Assembly (NCBI RefSeq): GCF_010500925.1
Contig: NZ_QVMG01000008.1
Span: 1-64,000 of the forward strand
DNA: 64,000 nucleotides
Reading direction: 5' to 3'
Source: Parabacteroides sp. 52
GTDB taxonomy: Bacteria > Bacteroidota > Bacteroidia > Bacteroidales > Tannerellaceae
Below, one piece after another: positions 26,379 to 34,420 of this stretch; position 1 is the stretch's first letter, and each line of letters opens with the position of its first letter. The notes beneath the pieces are model-generated. The model ran no database searches, had not been told where the DNA came from, and worked only from the letters and a program-made list of their open reading frames with translations. The translations under genes were made by a program, and so were the position numbers.

Positions 26379-26656
26379 AGAATTATATTATTATCAAAAT
26401 TAATAATCATTGCAAAGGTCTCGTTCTTATGGATGGAAATAACATATCCATAATTTGTATATGGAACACTACCGGAAAGAATATTGTTCGATCCGGGAAT
26501 GACTTTATTTTTTAGCTGGACGGATACAGGCAAGTGAATGTGGTTTGTCCTGCTTGTGTCAGACAATAAAAAAGAGGCTCTGTTCTTTTCAGAAACAGAG
26601 AATTGGCTTTGTAGGTTTTTGATTTCGGTTGGTGTATTTGTTTTTATACTATTCAT
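26375..26656 (-). CDS. Small protein coupled to the primase-like gene; N-terminus resembles the primase start
   Basis: This 93-aa ORF ends in TGA overlapping the primase-like ATG (ATGA), a typical coupling arrangement. Residues 8-21 (TPTEIKNLQSQFSV) resemble primase-like residues 2-15 (TPTEVQNLKDKFAI), with 7 of 14 identical, suggesting a local duplication. The remainder (SFLLSDTSRTNHIHLPVSVQLKNKVIPGSNN...YGYVISIHKNE) has no recognisable domain, signal peptide or membrane segment. It could be a real small regulator or a decayed duplicate; coding status is uncertain. Confidence 0.5.
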   Translation of the reverse strand: MNSIKTNTPTEIKNLQSQFSVSEKNRASFLLSDTSRTNHIHLPVSVQLKNKVIPGSNNILSGSVPYTNYGYVISIHKNETFAMIINFDNNIIL

Positions 26657-26660
26657 AAAG

Positions 26661-26694
26661 TTTGTTCATAACATCGTATACCGTACTATCTTTG
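26661..26694 (+). promoter_or_regulatory. orphan plus-strand promoter
   Basis: TTTG (26661-26664) and TATCTTTG (26687-26694) are 22 nt apart, close to the Bacteroidetes consensus. It points into 26700-27090, where I find no supportable plus-strand gene. The stretch ends in a strong terminator. Confidence 0.45.
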
Positions 26695-26699
26695 TTTTC

Positions 26700-27045
26700 T
26701 CGCATTTAAACTTGTTACTCTTCTTCTATTTATCACCTTGTTTCTTTGTGCAAATTGCTTACCGCTGTAAGCCTTGAACTTGGGTAAAAAGGCATTCTTT
26801 TGTCTCTCCGGAAGGAGGTTTCTTTATCTTGTTTACTTATGGCTTGAATAACAAGTTGTTAAAGATATGAAATAGTTGACTTATTTAAAGCAGTATCTCC
26901 TGGTGAATGGATGAAATTATTGATAGAGTTTATATATTTCCTTGATTCTCATCACTACTAGTGGATGGTTAAAGTTTGTGAAAAAAGTTTCTATTCTCAT
27001 GTTTTTGTGAATAATCGGCTTTCGATTTTTACGACTATCTACTGA
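26700..27045 (+). ncRNA. possible noncoding RNA region
   Basis: This gene-free stretch lies between an orphan promoter (26661-26694) and a strong hairpin terminator (27046-27091). Local stems include GCCTT/AAGGC (about 26771-26800) and TCTCC/GGAGG (about 26807-26822), and AAAAGGCATTCTTTTG could act as an early terminator. It does not show the tmRNA, RNase P or SRP signatures I would recognise. An untranslated transcript is inferred only from the flanking signals. Confidence 0.25.
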
Positions 27046-27091
27046 AAACGATCATTCGGAAGGAGTGTATCCTTCTCCCGAATGATCGTTT
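27046..27091. terminator. terminator downstream of glnN
   Basis: AAACGATCATTCGG (27046-27059) pairs perfectly with CCGAATGATCGTTT (27078-27091), with a further AAGGAG/CTTCTCC-like pairing inside. A-rich and T-rich ends make it usable in either direction. It lies about 80 nt beyond the glnN stop codon. Confidence 0.8.
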
Positions 27092-27173
27092 ATATAGTTA
27101 AATGCCCGTTTTTGTCGTCTTTGGTTGTTGGTAAGTTATCGGATGAATAACAGTGTCCGGACCAAAGAAATCG

Positions 27174-29363
27174 TTAGCGCATGAATAGAAGTTCCCTGTA
27201 TTTGGGTAAAGGCCACATTTGATTATCCACCATAAGCTCCAGGTCGTCAATGTGATTCCTTATTTCATCCAGGAAAGGGGCGACTGTGTCATGGTATGCA
27301 ATGGCTTTTTCCCGATAGTCCGTAATCCGGTTTGCTGTTTTTCTTGCTTCAATCATCTCATCGACCATCTTAGTCACTGCACAGATGTGATGAGCTATTT
27401 TGCGGATAAGACTACGCGGTTCGGCAGATAGTTCGTCGTATTCTTCTTTTTCAAACGTTTCTTTTAACCGGGTAATATTTTCCAATAAGACAGTTTGGTA
27501 ACGAATCACCACCGGGATGATATGATTCAGGGATAAATCTCCAAGCACACGGGCTTCTATCTGTACCTTTTTTATATACATTTCCCATTTGACCTCGTTG
27601 CGGGCTTCCAGCTCTTTCTTACTCAAGACATGGGCTGTTTCGAACATTTCCACAACTTCCGGTTTTAAGTATGCATCATACTGTAACGGGATGCTGGTTT
27701 CACAATCCAATCCTCTGCGGGCTGCTTCCTCTTTCCATTCTTCACTGTATCCATTACCATCGAAACGAATGGGTTTGGATTCTTTGATATAAGCTTTTAA
27801 TACTTCGAAGATGGCTGCCTCTTTGCTTTTGCCCGCTGTCCGGAGTGCTTCTACATCTTTTTTGAATTGAATCAGTTGATAGGCCACCGCCGAATTCAGA
27901 GCAAGCATCGGAGAGCCGCAGTTGGCGGAAGACCCCGGAGCACGAAACTCAAAACGATTCCCTGTAAAAGCAAAAGGAGAGGTGCGATTCCGGTCGGTAT
28001 TATCCAATAAGAGTTCGGGTATCTGTCCAAAACCCAGAGACAATCGTTTCTTATCATCCACCTCGATAGCATCTTCAATGGAGCTGTTTTCGAATTTATC
28101 CAGGATCTCACTGATTTGTTTTCCTAAAAAGGAAGAGATGATAGCCGGAGGTGCTTCGTTTGCTCCCAGGCGATAAGCGTTACTGGCTGAAGCAATACTG
28201 GCTTTCAAGAGGGCATTGTATTTGTATACAGCCATCATCGTATTCACAACAAATGTGATAAACCGCAAATTGTCTTCCCTGTCTTTTCCCGGAGAGAATA
28301 GATTAATCCCCGCATCGGTCCCCATGGACCAGTTGCAATGTTTGCCGGATCCATTCACGCCCATAAAGGGTTTTTCATGTAAGAGAACACGGAAATTATG
28401 GTGACGGGCAATGCGTTTCATTACCGACATAAGCAGTTGGTTATGATCGTTTGCCAGATTACATTCTTCATAGATAGGAGCTAATTCGAACTGATTGGGT
28501 GCCACTTCATTATGCCGGGTTTTCACGGGGATACCTAAAATATAACATTCTATTTCAAGGTCTTTCATGAATTCTTGTACACGGGTGGGGATGGAACCGA
28601 AATAATGATCGTCTAACTGTTGATTCTTAGCACTTTCATGTCCTAAAAGCGTACGGTCTGTAAGGGATAAGTCTGGGCGTGCCGAATATAAATTTTCATC
28701 CACAAGAAAGTATTCCTGTTCCCAACCGAGATAGGTGATTATTTTGTTGACATCTTCATCGAAGTATTTATAAACCTCGATGGCTGCCTTGTTCAAAGCC
28801 TCTATGGAGCGAATAAGAGGGGTCTTATAGTCGAGGGCTTCACCTGTATAGGCGATAAAAACAGTAGGGATACATAAGGTATCATCTACAATGAATGCCG
28901 GTGAAGAAGGATCCCAGGCCGAATAGCCACGCGCCTCGAAGGTGTTTCGTAACCCGCCACTGGGGAAACTGGAGGCATCCGGTTCTTGTTGCGCCAACAG
29001 CTTTCCGCTGAATTCTTCGATCAGTCCTCCGTTGCCGTCATGCTCTACAAAAGCGTCATGCTTTTCAGCCGTTCCGTCGGTAAGGGGTTGGAACCAGTGT
29101 GTATAATGAGTTACTCCTTTTTCAAGGGCCCACATACGCATACCGGCAGCGACATGGTTGGCTATTTCCCGGTCGATAGGAATTCCATTGTCTATGGCAC
29201 GCGTCAAAGCACCGTATGTCTCTTTCGATAGGTACTTCTTCATCGCTTTGCGATTAAAGACGTTGGCGCCATAATATTCGGAAACTTTCTGATGAGGGAT
29301 TGTGGCTTCTACCGGTTTGCGGTTGGAAGCTTTTTCTACTGCATAAAAGCGAGAGGTTGACAT
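27174..29363 (-). CDS. glnN: Glutamine synthetase type III
   Basis: This 729-aa enzyme (ATG 29363, MSTSRFYAVEKASNRKP; the frame is open to 29402) has the size and sequence of GSIII, the form typical of Bacteroidales. It condenses ammonia and glutamate to glutamine with ATP. Features are YLGWEQEYFLVDE (catalytic glutamates), KTRHNEVAPNQFELAPIYE, VLLHEKPFMGVNGSGKHCNWSM and the GSIII-specific FTGNRFEFRAPGSSANCGSP. It is cytoplasmic, probably dodecameric, and monocistronic, divergent from lptB. A -7 element (TATCTTTG, 29399-29392) lies 29 nt before the start. Confidence 0.97.
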   Translation of the reverse strand: MSTSRFYAVEKASNRKPVEATIPHQKVSEYYGANVFNRKAMKKYLSKETYGALTRAIDNGIPIDREIANHVAAGMRMWALEKGVTHYTHWFQPLTDGTAEKHDAFVEHDGNGGLIEEFSGKLLAQQEPDASSFPSGGLRNTFEARGYSAWDPSSPAFIVDDTLCIPTVFIAYTGEALDYKTPLIRSIEALNKAAIEVYKYFDEDVNKIITYLGWEQEYFLVDENLYSARPDLSLTDRTLLGHESAKNQQLDDHYFGSIPTRVQEFMKDLEIECYILGIPVKTRHNEVAPNQFELAPIYEECNLANDHNQLLMSVMKRIARHHNFRVLLHEKPFMGVNGSGKHCNWSMGTDAGINLFSPGKDREDNLRFITFVVNTMMAVYKYNALLKASIASASNAYRLGANEAPPAIISSFLGKQISEILDKFENSSIEDAIEVDDKKRLSLGFGQIPELLLDNTDRNRTSPFAFTGNRFEFRAPGSSANCGSPMLALNSAVAYQLIQFKKDVEALRTAGKSKEAAIFEVLKAYIKESKPIRFDGNGYSEEWKEEAARRGLDCETSIPLQYDAYLKPEVVEMFETAHVLSKKELEARNEVKWEMYIKKVQIEARVLGDLSLNHIIPVVIRYQTVLLENITRLKETFEKEEYDELSAEPRSLIRKIAHHICAVTKMVDEMIEARKTANRITDYREKAIAYHDTVAPFLDEIRNHIDDLELMVDNQMWPLPKYRELLFMR

Positions 29364-29391
29364 AAAAAATAATTTATTGTTATACCGGGTG

Positions 29392-29399
29392 CAAAGATA
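29392..29399 (-). promoter_or_regulatory. -7 element of glnN
   Basis: TATCTTTG on the minus strand matches TAnnTTTG at a suitable distance from ATG 29363. No clear -33 element is visible at 19-21 nt, which would suit an activator-dependent nitrogen-regulated promoter, but that is inference. Confidence 0.4.
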
Positions 29400-29441
29400 C
29401 AAGCAAAATTGAAACGGTTTCTTATTTGTCCTGTCTATTTC

Positions 29442-29472
29442 TTGTTCAAAATGGATTTATTCTGTTTCTTTG
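29442..29472 (+). promoter_or_regulatory. promoter of lptB
   Basis: TTG (29442-29444) and TTTCTTTG (29465-29472) are separated by 20 nt, one mismatch from the consensus -7, 17 nt before ATG 29489. Confidence 0.45.
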
Positions 29473-29488
29473 CATCAAATCTTTGAAT

Positions 29489-30238
29489 ATGGCAGAAGAG
29501 CAAATGGTACTCCGGACGGAGGACCTGGTAAAGAAATACAGAACCCGTACAGTCGTAAATCATGTCTCTGTAAATGTGAAACAGGGCGAAATTGTGGGTC
29601 TGCTTGGTCCCAATGGAGCCGGAAAGACGACCACCTTTTATATGGCAGTCGGCTTGGTTACGCCTAATGAAGGAAAAATATTCCTGAACGACATGGAGAT
29701 AACGAAGTTTCCGGTATATAAACGGGCACGTAATGGCATAGGATACCTTGCTCAGGAAGCTTCCATCTTCCGTAAAATGACGGTGGAGGACAATATCCGT
29801 TCTGTCTTAGAGATGACGGATAAATCGCTTGATTATCAAAAGGACAAACTAGAGAGTCTTATTACGGAGTTTGGTTTGCATAAAGTGCGTAAAAACCTGG
29901 GCGATCAATTGTCCGGAGGGGAAAGGCGCCGTGCCGAGATAGCCCGCTGCCTGGCTATCGACCCTAAGTTTATTATGTTGGACGAACCTTTTGCCGGAGT
30001 CGACCCGATTGCCGTACAGGATATACAAAGTATTGTCGCCAAGCTAAAGCATAAGAATATCGGTATCCTTATTACAGACCATAATGTGTATGAAACCCTC
30101 AGTATCTGCGACCGTGCCTATCTTCTTTTTGAAGGCAAAGTGCTTTTCCAGGGGACTGCCGAGCAATTGGCGGAGAACGAGATTGTGCGTGAAAAGTATT
30201 TAGGTAAAGATTTTATTCTACGCAAAAAAGAGTTGTAA
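29489..30238 (+). CDS. lptB: LPS export ABC transporter ATP-binding protein
   Basis: This 249-aa ATPase (start ATG 29489, [13 protein letters not shown]; the frame is open to 29426) powers extraction of lipopolysaccharide from the inner membrane with LptF/LptG. Walker [11 protein letters not shown]-loop [12 protein letters not shown], signature LSGGERRR, Walker [14 protein letters not shown] and ITDHNV are all present, and the QEASIFR and FAGVDPIAV segments are typical of LptB. The partner permeases are not in this window. It diverges from glnN. Confidence 0.95.
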   Translation: MAEEQMVLRTEDLVKKYRTRTVVNHVSVNVKQGEIVGLLGPNGAGKTTTFYMAVGLVTPNEGKIFLNDMEITKFPVYKRARNGIGYLAQEASIFRKMTVEDNIRSVLEMTDKSLDYQKDKLESLITEFGLHKVRKNLGDQLSGGERRRAEIARCLAIDPKFIMLDEPFAGVDPIAVQDIQSIVAKLKHKNIGILITDHNVYETLSICDRAYLLFEGKVLFQGTAEQLAENEIVREKYLGKDFILRKKEL

Positions 30239-30258
30239 GAATCTTCTTCTTACACGGA

Positions 30259-31155
30259 TTACGGATTACACCCGTTTTTTTTCAATCTCCTTATAAGGGG
30301 GATAAAAAAGAGGATACCGGCCAAAGCGAAGAGAAACAAGGGCAATAATTGATTCTCCGAAAAGTCTCCTGTCATAAAGTCTTTCTCTTTCAACCGTTCG
30401 CTGGACATCGTTGTCATAACCACCGCATTGTTTATAAAATGAAGAAGGATAGGGATCCAAATATTCCTACTCCAATAAACGATATATCCGAAATAGGCCC
30501 CCAGCAACATGCGCGGGATAAGTCCGTAAAACTGCATATGGAAAATACTAAACAAAAGGGCAGTACCCCAGATGACGATATGATGATTTGGGGTGAATCT
30601 TCCCATAATACTTTGCAAGGCTCCGCGAAAAAGGAATTCTTCTGTTATACCAGCCATTACGGCTATAACCAATAGATTGAAGAAGTAAGAGGAGAGGTTT
30701 TTGTCGCGTAATAACAGATCGGTCAACTCTTTGGCCGTATTTTCCTGTGTGCGCATCCAATCTTCGATACTTTTCAATGAGGCCGGTAACTCTAACTGGC
30801 GGTTAAGAAATTCAGTCAGACTGATGCTTGGTGTGATAAGTAGAAGCCCGATAAAAGCCAAGAACAAAATCTTGCATCCGGGCATTTTGCCTATGGACAA
30901 AAATTCTCTGGGATGCAGGCTGCATAACCAGGCGGTCCCCCATGCCGGCAGTAAAAAGGTACCGATGGAAGAGATGAGCTGAAGCCAGCGTACCGTATCC
31001 GGGTATTGAAAAAGATCGGCCTTCGCTCCATGTAAAACGAGGAGCAGCAAATAACCTAAAAAAGAAGACACAACATATCCCCCGAATACCAGTAGGAGTA
31101 AAACAAATAATTGTTGTAAACCTGGTCTGTCTGCCAATATTCCTTTTAGATTCAT
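30259..31155 (-). CDS. CPBP family intramembrane glutamic endopeptidase
   Basis: This 298-aa polytopic membrane protein carries the CAAX/CPBP (ABI) protease motifs: EEFLFRG (Glu172, Glu173, Arg177), FSIFHMQF (His206) and LLHFINNAV. Members cleave within membranes or act in prenyl-protein or bacteriocin-immunity processing. The substrate here is unknown. It precedes no obvious partner gene; the helicase gene upstream (31220) is 64 nt away in the same direction. Confidence 0.9.
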   Translation of the reverse strand: MNLKGILADRPGLQQLFVLLLLVFGGYVVSSFLGYLLLLVLHGAKADLFQYPDTVRWLQLISSIGTFLLPAWGTAWLCSLHPREFLSIGKMPGCKILFLAFIGLLLITPSISLTEFLNRQLELPASLKSIEDWMRTQENTAKELTDLLLRDKNLSSYFFNLLVIAVMAGITEEFLFRGALQSIMGRFTPNHHIVIWGTALLFSIFHMQFYGLIPRMLLGAYFGYIVYWSRNIWIPILLHFINNAVVMTTMSSERLKEKDFMTGDFSENQLLPLFLFALAGILFFIPLIRRLKKNGCNP

Positions 31156-31219
31156 TTTGTAGAAAGAATAAAATGTAAATTATATAAGGGGTATTTTTTT
31201 TATCTATGTTAACGATAGC

Positions 31220-33232
31220 CTACTCTTTTTCTGCCCGCAGTTCGCCGGCTATATCCTGATGGCGTTGAGCCAAATCCTCTTCGCCTAAATGACGATAGAC
31301 TTCCGCCAGGTATTCATGTGCCGCGATATGTTTGGGTTTGATAGATACAGCTTTCAGAAAGTCGGCCATCGCTTCTTCGTAATGGTTGAGGCTGAGATGG
31401 CATTTCCCCCGGTTATACAAGGGTTTGAATGCCAAAGGACTCAATTTGACAGCCGTATTGAAACAGGTAAGAGCTTCATAATCTTCCTGGCTGTCCAGGA
31501 GAGTGACGCCTTTTCTTACCCAGGCATCTATATAGGTAGGGTCTAACTTGATGGCTTTGTTGAAGTTACGCAGGGCAGCACGTGCATCCCGTGCTTTGGT
31601 GATACATTCGTTTCCCATCAGGTAATACTCATGGGCGTATTCTTTCTGTAGTTCACGCATGGCGTGTATTTCTTCCCGTAATGACTTAAGCTCTTCTTTC
31701 TGTGTGTTGATCCGTTGCAGCTTTACGCGCATAAGCCGTTGAATGGCCGGATTATTTAATTCATTGCGTTTGCCGACAGCGGTCACAAAGGAGGTGACGG
31801 CTTCTTTTATATCTCCTTTATCGAAAGATTCAATGGCCTGCGCATAACTAAGTTCGGCTTCACTTTCCTGCAAACTTTTTTCTATCAGTCCCGCATTGTT
31901 GAATTGCTGACTGAAGGCAACGATCTCTTTTCTTACAAAAATGTCATGCGGGGATATTTTGCTTTTCAGAACCAAACCTTCCAAAGAGGTGCAACGGCTT
32001 AATGCCACATAGGTTTGTCCTCCGGCAAAGACTCCGCCGGTCAGGTCTACCACAACGCGGTTGAAGGTCAACCCCTGACTCTTATGCACGGTGATCGCCC
32101 AGGCCAGGCGGATGGGCAGTTGTTCGAAAGTGCCGATGATCTCCTCTTCGATCCGTTTTTCTTTGGCATTGTATTTATATTTATAATTCCGCCAGGAGGC
32201 CATTTCCACCAAATGTTCGACCCCACTCTCCAACAATACATAGACGTTCCCGTTTTCATCAATGCCGGAGATCATGCCGATAGTGCCATTGACCCACCTG
32301 CGTTCCGGGTCGTTGTCGATAAAGATCACCTGGGCATGTTCTTTGATAGAGAGATTGAGTTGGGTAGGGAGTGAATTTTCCGGAAAATCACCATTGATAA
32401 TCCCGTTGGAAATAAATTCTTTATCCGGCAACTCTTTCAGTTTTTTCTCGTTTATATGATCTACCTGGTCGCGCCGGGTAGCCAAGGTGATGTACATATC
32501 TTCATTGCGTGGCTCAAAAGAAGGGAAATAACGCGCATTGAGTATTTCCAACTCTTCTTTGCGGATAGCATTGTTGCGGATATGATCCAGGATATTGATA
32601 AAGACCGGATCGGTTTGCCTGTACACCTTTTGCAGTTCGATCGGCACCAGATGAATTTCTTTGAACACCCGTGCCGAGAAGAAGAAAGGGCTGGCATAAA
32701 ACATACTTAATATCTCTTTTTGGTCACTGGGTACTACCGGTTCCAACTGAAAGATATCTCCTACGAATAAGAGTTGTTTCCCTCCAAAAGGTAAACGGGA
32801 GTTACCGGAGAATACCCGGAGAATACGATCGATGCAATCAATCGTGTCTGCCCGGACCATAGAGATCTCATCAATAATGATAAGTTCTACCTGCTCGATC
32901 AGTTTGCGGTGTTTCTTCTGGTATTTAAAGAATTCGAAAATGCGTCCGTTCTTTGTACTCAGGTCCGGATCATCAGGCAACATCGGACGAAAAGGAAGTT
33001 TGAAAAAAGAATGCAGGGTAACCCCTTTGGCATTAATCGCCGCAATACCGGTGGGGGCGAGTACGACAAATTTCTTTTTTGTTTTCTCGCATATATATTT
33101 CAGGAATGTAGACTTGCCGGTTCCCGCCTTTCCGGTAAGAAAAACGGATTGACGCGTATGGGTCACCAGCTGCATGGCATGCTGAAATTCTTTGTTATTT
33201 GTGTCTAATTGAAAATCGGAACCTGTATTCAT
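31220..33232 (-). CDS. Pif1/RecD-like helicase with C-terminal TPR repeats
   Basis: This 670-aa protein begins with an AAA superfamily 1 helicase core: Walker A GKAGTGKST (residues 34-42), LAPTGIAAINAKGVTLHSFF (motif Ia region typical of Pif1), Walker B LIIIDEISMVRADT, VGDIFQLEPVV, and the late motifs ITVHKSQGLTFNRVVVDL and YVALSRCTS. After the core (about residue 440) comes a helical region and three TPR-like repeats (about 555-665, FNKAIKLDPTYIDAW, FNTAVKLSPLAFKPL, FLKAVSIKPKHIAAH). The TPR fusion suggests docking to a protein partner. Role in DNA maintenance is inferred. Confidence 0.92.
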   Translation of the reverse strand: MNTGSDFQLDTNNKEFQHAMQLVTHTRQSVFLTGKAGTGKSTFLKYICEKTKKKFVVLAPTGIAAINAKGVTLHSFFKLPFRPMLPDDPDLSTKNGRIFEFFKYQKKHRKLIEQVELIIIDEISMVRADTIDCIDRILRVFSGNSRLPFGGKQLLFVGDIFQLEPVVPSDQKEILSMFYASPFFFSARVFKEIHLVPIELQKVYRQTDPVFINILDHIRNNAIRKEELEILNARYFPSFEPRNEDMYITLATRRDQVDHINEKKLKELPDKEFISNGIINGDFPENSLPTQLNLSIKEHAQVIFIDNDPERRWVNGTIGMISGIDENGNVYVLLESGVEHLVEMASWRNYKYKYNAKEKRIEEEIIGTFEQLPIRLAWAITVHKSQGLTFNRVVVDLTGGVFAGGQTYVALSRCTSLEGLVLKSKISPHDIFVRKEIVAFSQQFNNAGLIEKSLQESEAELSYAQAIESFDKGDIKEAVTSFVTAVGKRNELNNPAIQRLMRVKLQRINTQKEELKSLREEIHAMRELQKEYAHEYYLMGNECITKARDARAALRNFNKAIKLDPTYIDAWVRKGVTLLDSQEDYEALTCFNTAVKLSPLAFKPLYNRGKCHLSLNHYEEAMADFLKAVSIKPKHIAAHEYLAEVYRHLGEEDLAQRHQDIAGELRAEKE

Positions 33233-33257
33233 GCTGTATACAAAGTATTACATGTTT

Positions 33258-34241
33258 TTATCTACCGATAAATAACCAGGCGTCTTTGTATTTGTCTGTT
33301 TCACGGATCGTAGAAAGGTAGTTCTCTGCTTCTTCCCGATTGTCATATTTGCGGGCATATACACGGTAGCGATCGTCGCGAATCACTACGCCGGCTCCCG
33401 GATAGGCGATATGGTCTAATTTGCCCAGAAACTCGTTCGCTTTCTCTTCCGAAGGAAAGCTGCCGACGACGATATGGAACATTTTTTTTCTTATCGCCGG
33501 TGAAGCTGCTGTTGCTTCCGCTTTGGGCGTTGATACGACTGGGGTGGATATTTCCGAAGAGGTATTTTCTTCCGTCGCTTTTTCTGTTTCCACAGGTGTT
33601 TCCACCGCTTCACTTTTGGGTAGAATGAGTTGGGAAGGAAGTATGCTGGCCGTATAAGCCGATTGTTCTATATCCCTTACGGGGGTGGAGATCAGTAAAA
33701 ATAAGATAATGGCAGCCACCGATGCGACAGCGCCACGGATAAACCGCATATTGACCGGTATGTACAGAAAATCTTTTTTCCGTTTTCTTTCCCGCGGCAC
33801 ATCTTCTTCTTCCGTTTTAACTGCAAGAACAGGGAAGTGGAAGTGCGTTAATCCGTAATAATTCACATCGAATGAATCGGTTTTTCCTGCCTGGTAGATA
33901 ATCTGGCCTTCGTCCCCTTGCAAAAGCGAACCCATATTTCCCAGCGATACTTTTCCGTATTGTTGCAATGCCTTTTTCAGATCAGCCACATCTTCTTCTA
34001 CCATATTTTGTGCTTTCCGGTAGTCTACCTGATAGGTCTGCATATAGGATTCCGGCAACAAGCCATCGGTATGTGTCAATATTTTATTGAAGACAATCCT
34101 TTTGCGCATCGGAGAGAAAGAATGATCCTTCCCTTGATAAGTGGCTGAAACTGTTTGTAAAACAAATCCGCCCACCTCAGGAATAATGACGCAATCCTGT
34201 GTTAAAAGCAATCGTTCGATATGTGCTATTATACGAAGCAT
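33258..34241 (-). CDS. HU-CCDC81 and SPOR domain-containing membrane protein
   Basis: This 327-aa protein (start ATG 34241, MLRIIAHIERLLL) has an HU-like/CCDC81 N-terminal domain (about 1-110, CVIIPEVGGFVLQ), one membrane helix (about 175-195, GAVASVAAIILFLLIS), a linker rich in Thr, Glu and Pro, and a C-terminal SPOR domain (MFHIVVGSFPSEEKANEFL...). It probably links a cytoplasmic nucleic-acid or protein-binding part to peptidoglycan. The upstream frame to 34337 starts inside palindrome array C and is rejected. A TACCTTTG -7 element ends 5 bases before the ATG, so the mRNA may be leaderless. Confidence 0.88.
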   Translation of the reverse strand: MLRIIAHIERLLLTQDCVIIPEVGGFVLQTVSATYQGKDHSFSPMRKRIVFNKILTHTDGLLPESYMQTYQVDYRKAQNMVEEDVADLKKALQQYGKVSLGNMGSLLQGDEGQIIYQAGKTDSFDVNYYGLTHFHFPVLAVKTEEEDVPRERKRKKDFLYIPVNMRFIRGAVASVAAIILFLLISTPVRDIEQSAYTASILPSQLILPKSEAVETPVETEKATEENTSSEISTPVVSTPKAEATAASPAIRKKMFHIVVGSFPSEEKANEFLGKLDHIAYPGAGVVIRDDRYRVYARKYDNREEAENYLSTIRETDKYKDAWLFIGR

Positions 34242-34245
34242 AGTA

Positions 34246-34253
34246 CAAAGGTA
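34246..34253 (-). promoter_or_regulatory. -7 element abutting the HU/SPOR start codon
   Basis: TACCTTTG (34253-34246, minus) is a perfect TAnnTTTG. With ATG at 34241 the transcript would begin at or within a few bases of the start codon. Confidence 0.4.
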
Positions 34254-34317
34254 GGAGATTTCCTGTAATAAGCAATCAGAAAAGAAGGTTTTTGGAGAAT
34301 AAATAAGGTATATTCTA

Positions 34318-34405
34318 TTGCCGATGCGCATCGGCAATATTGCTGAACATGTTCGTCAATATTGCTGAACCGCATCGGCAATGTTGCTGAAGCCCATCGG
34401 CAATA
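34318..34405. repeat. 88-bp array C: four 22-nt palindromic units
   Basis: Units are at 34318-34339, 34340-34361, 34362-34383 and 34384-34405. Unit 1 has the same perfect dyad TTGCCGATGCGCATCGGCAA as unit 1 of array B. Unit 2 is the most divergent (TTGCTGAACATGTTCGTCAA). Linkers are TA, TA, TG and TA. It is flanked by GGTATATTCTA on the left and AAGTCCCTGTTTTT on the right, and lies between the CBM9 gene end and the HU/SPOR gene. Confidence 0.9.
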
Positions 34406-34420
34406 AAAAAGTCCCTGTTT

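Noticed and set aside
26538-26777. 79-aa plus-strand ORF over the orphan promoter
   Set aside because: It overlaps the promoter-like sequence, is very rich in Phe and Leu as expected from AT-rich noncoding DNA, and has no ribosome-binding context.
34242-34337. N-terminal extension of the HU/SPOR protein
   Set aside because: The extra 32 residues begin inside palindrome array C (MPMRIGN is encoded by the repeat), while ATG 34241 matches the family start and a -7 element lies between them.
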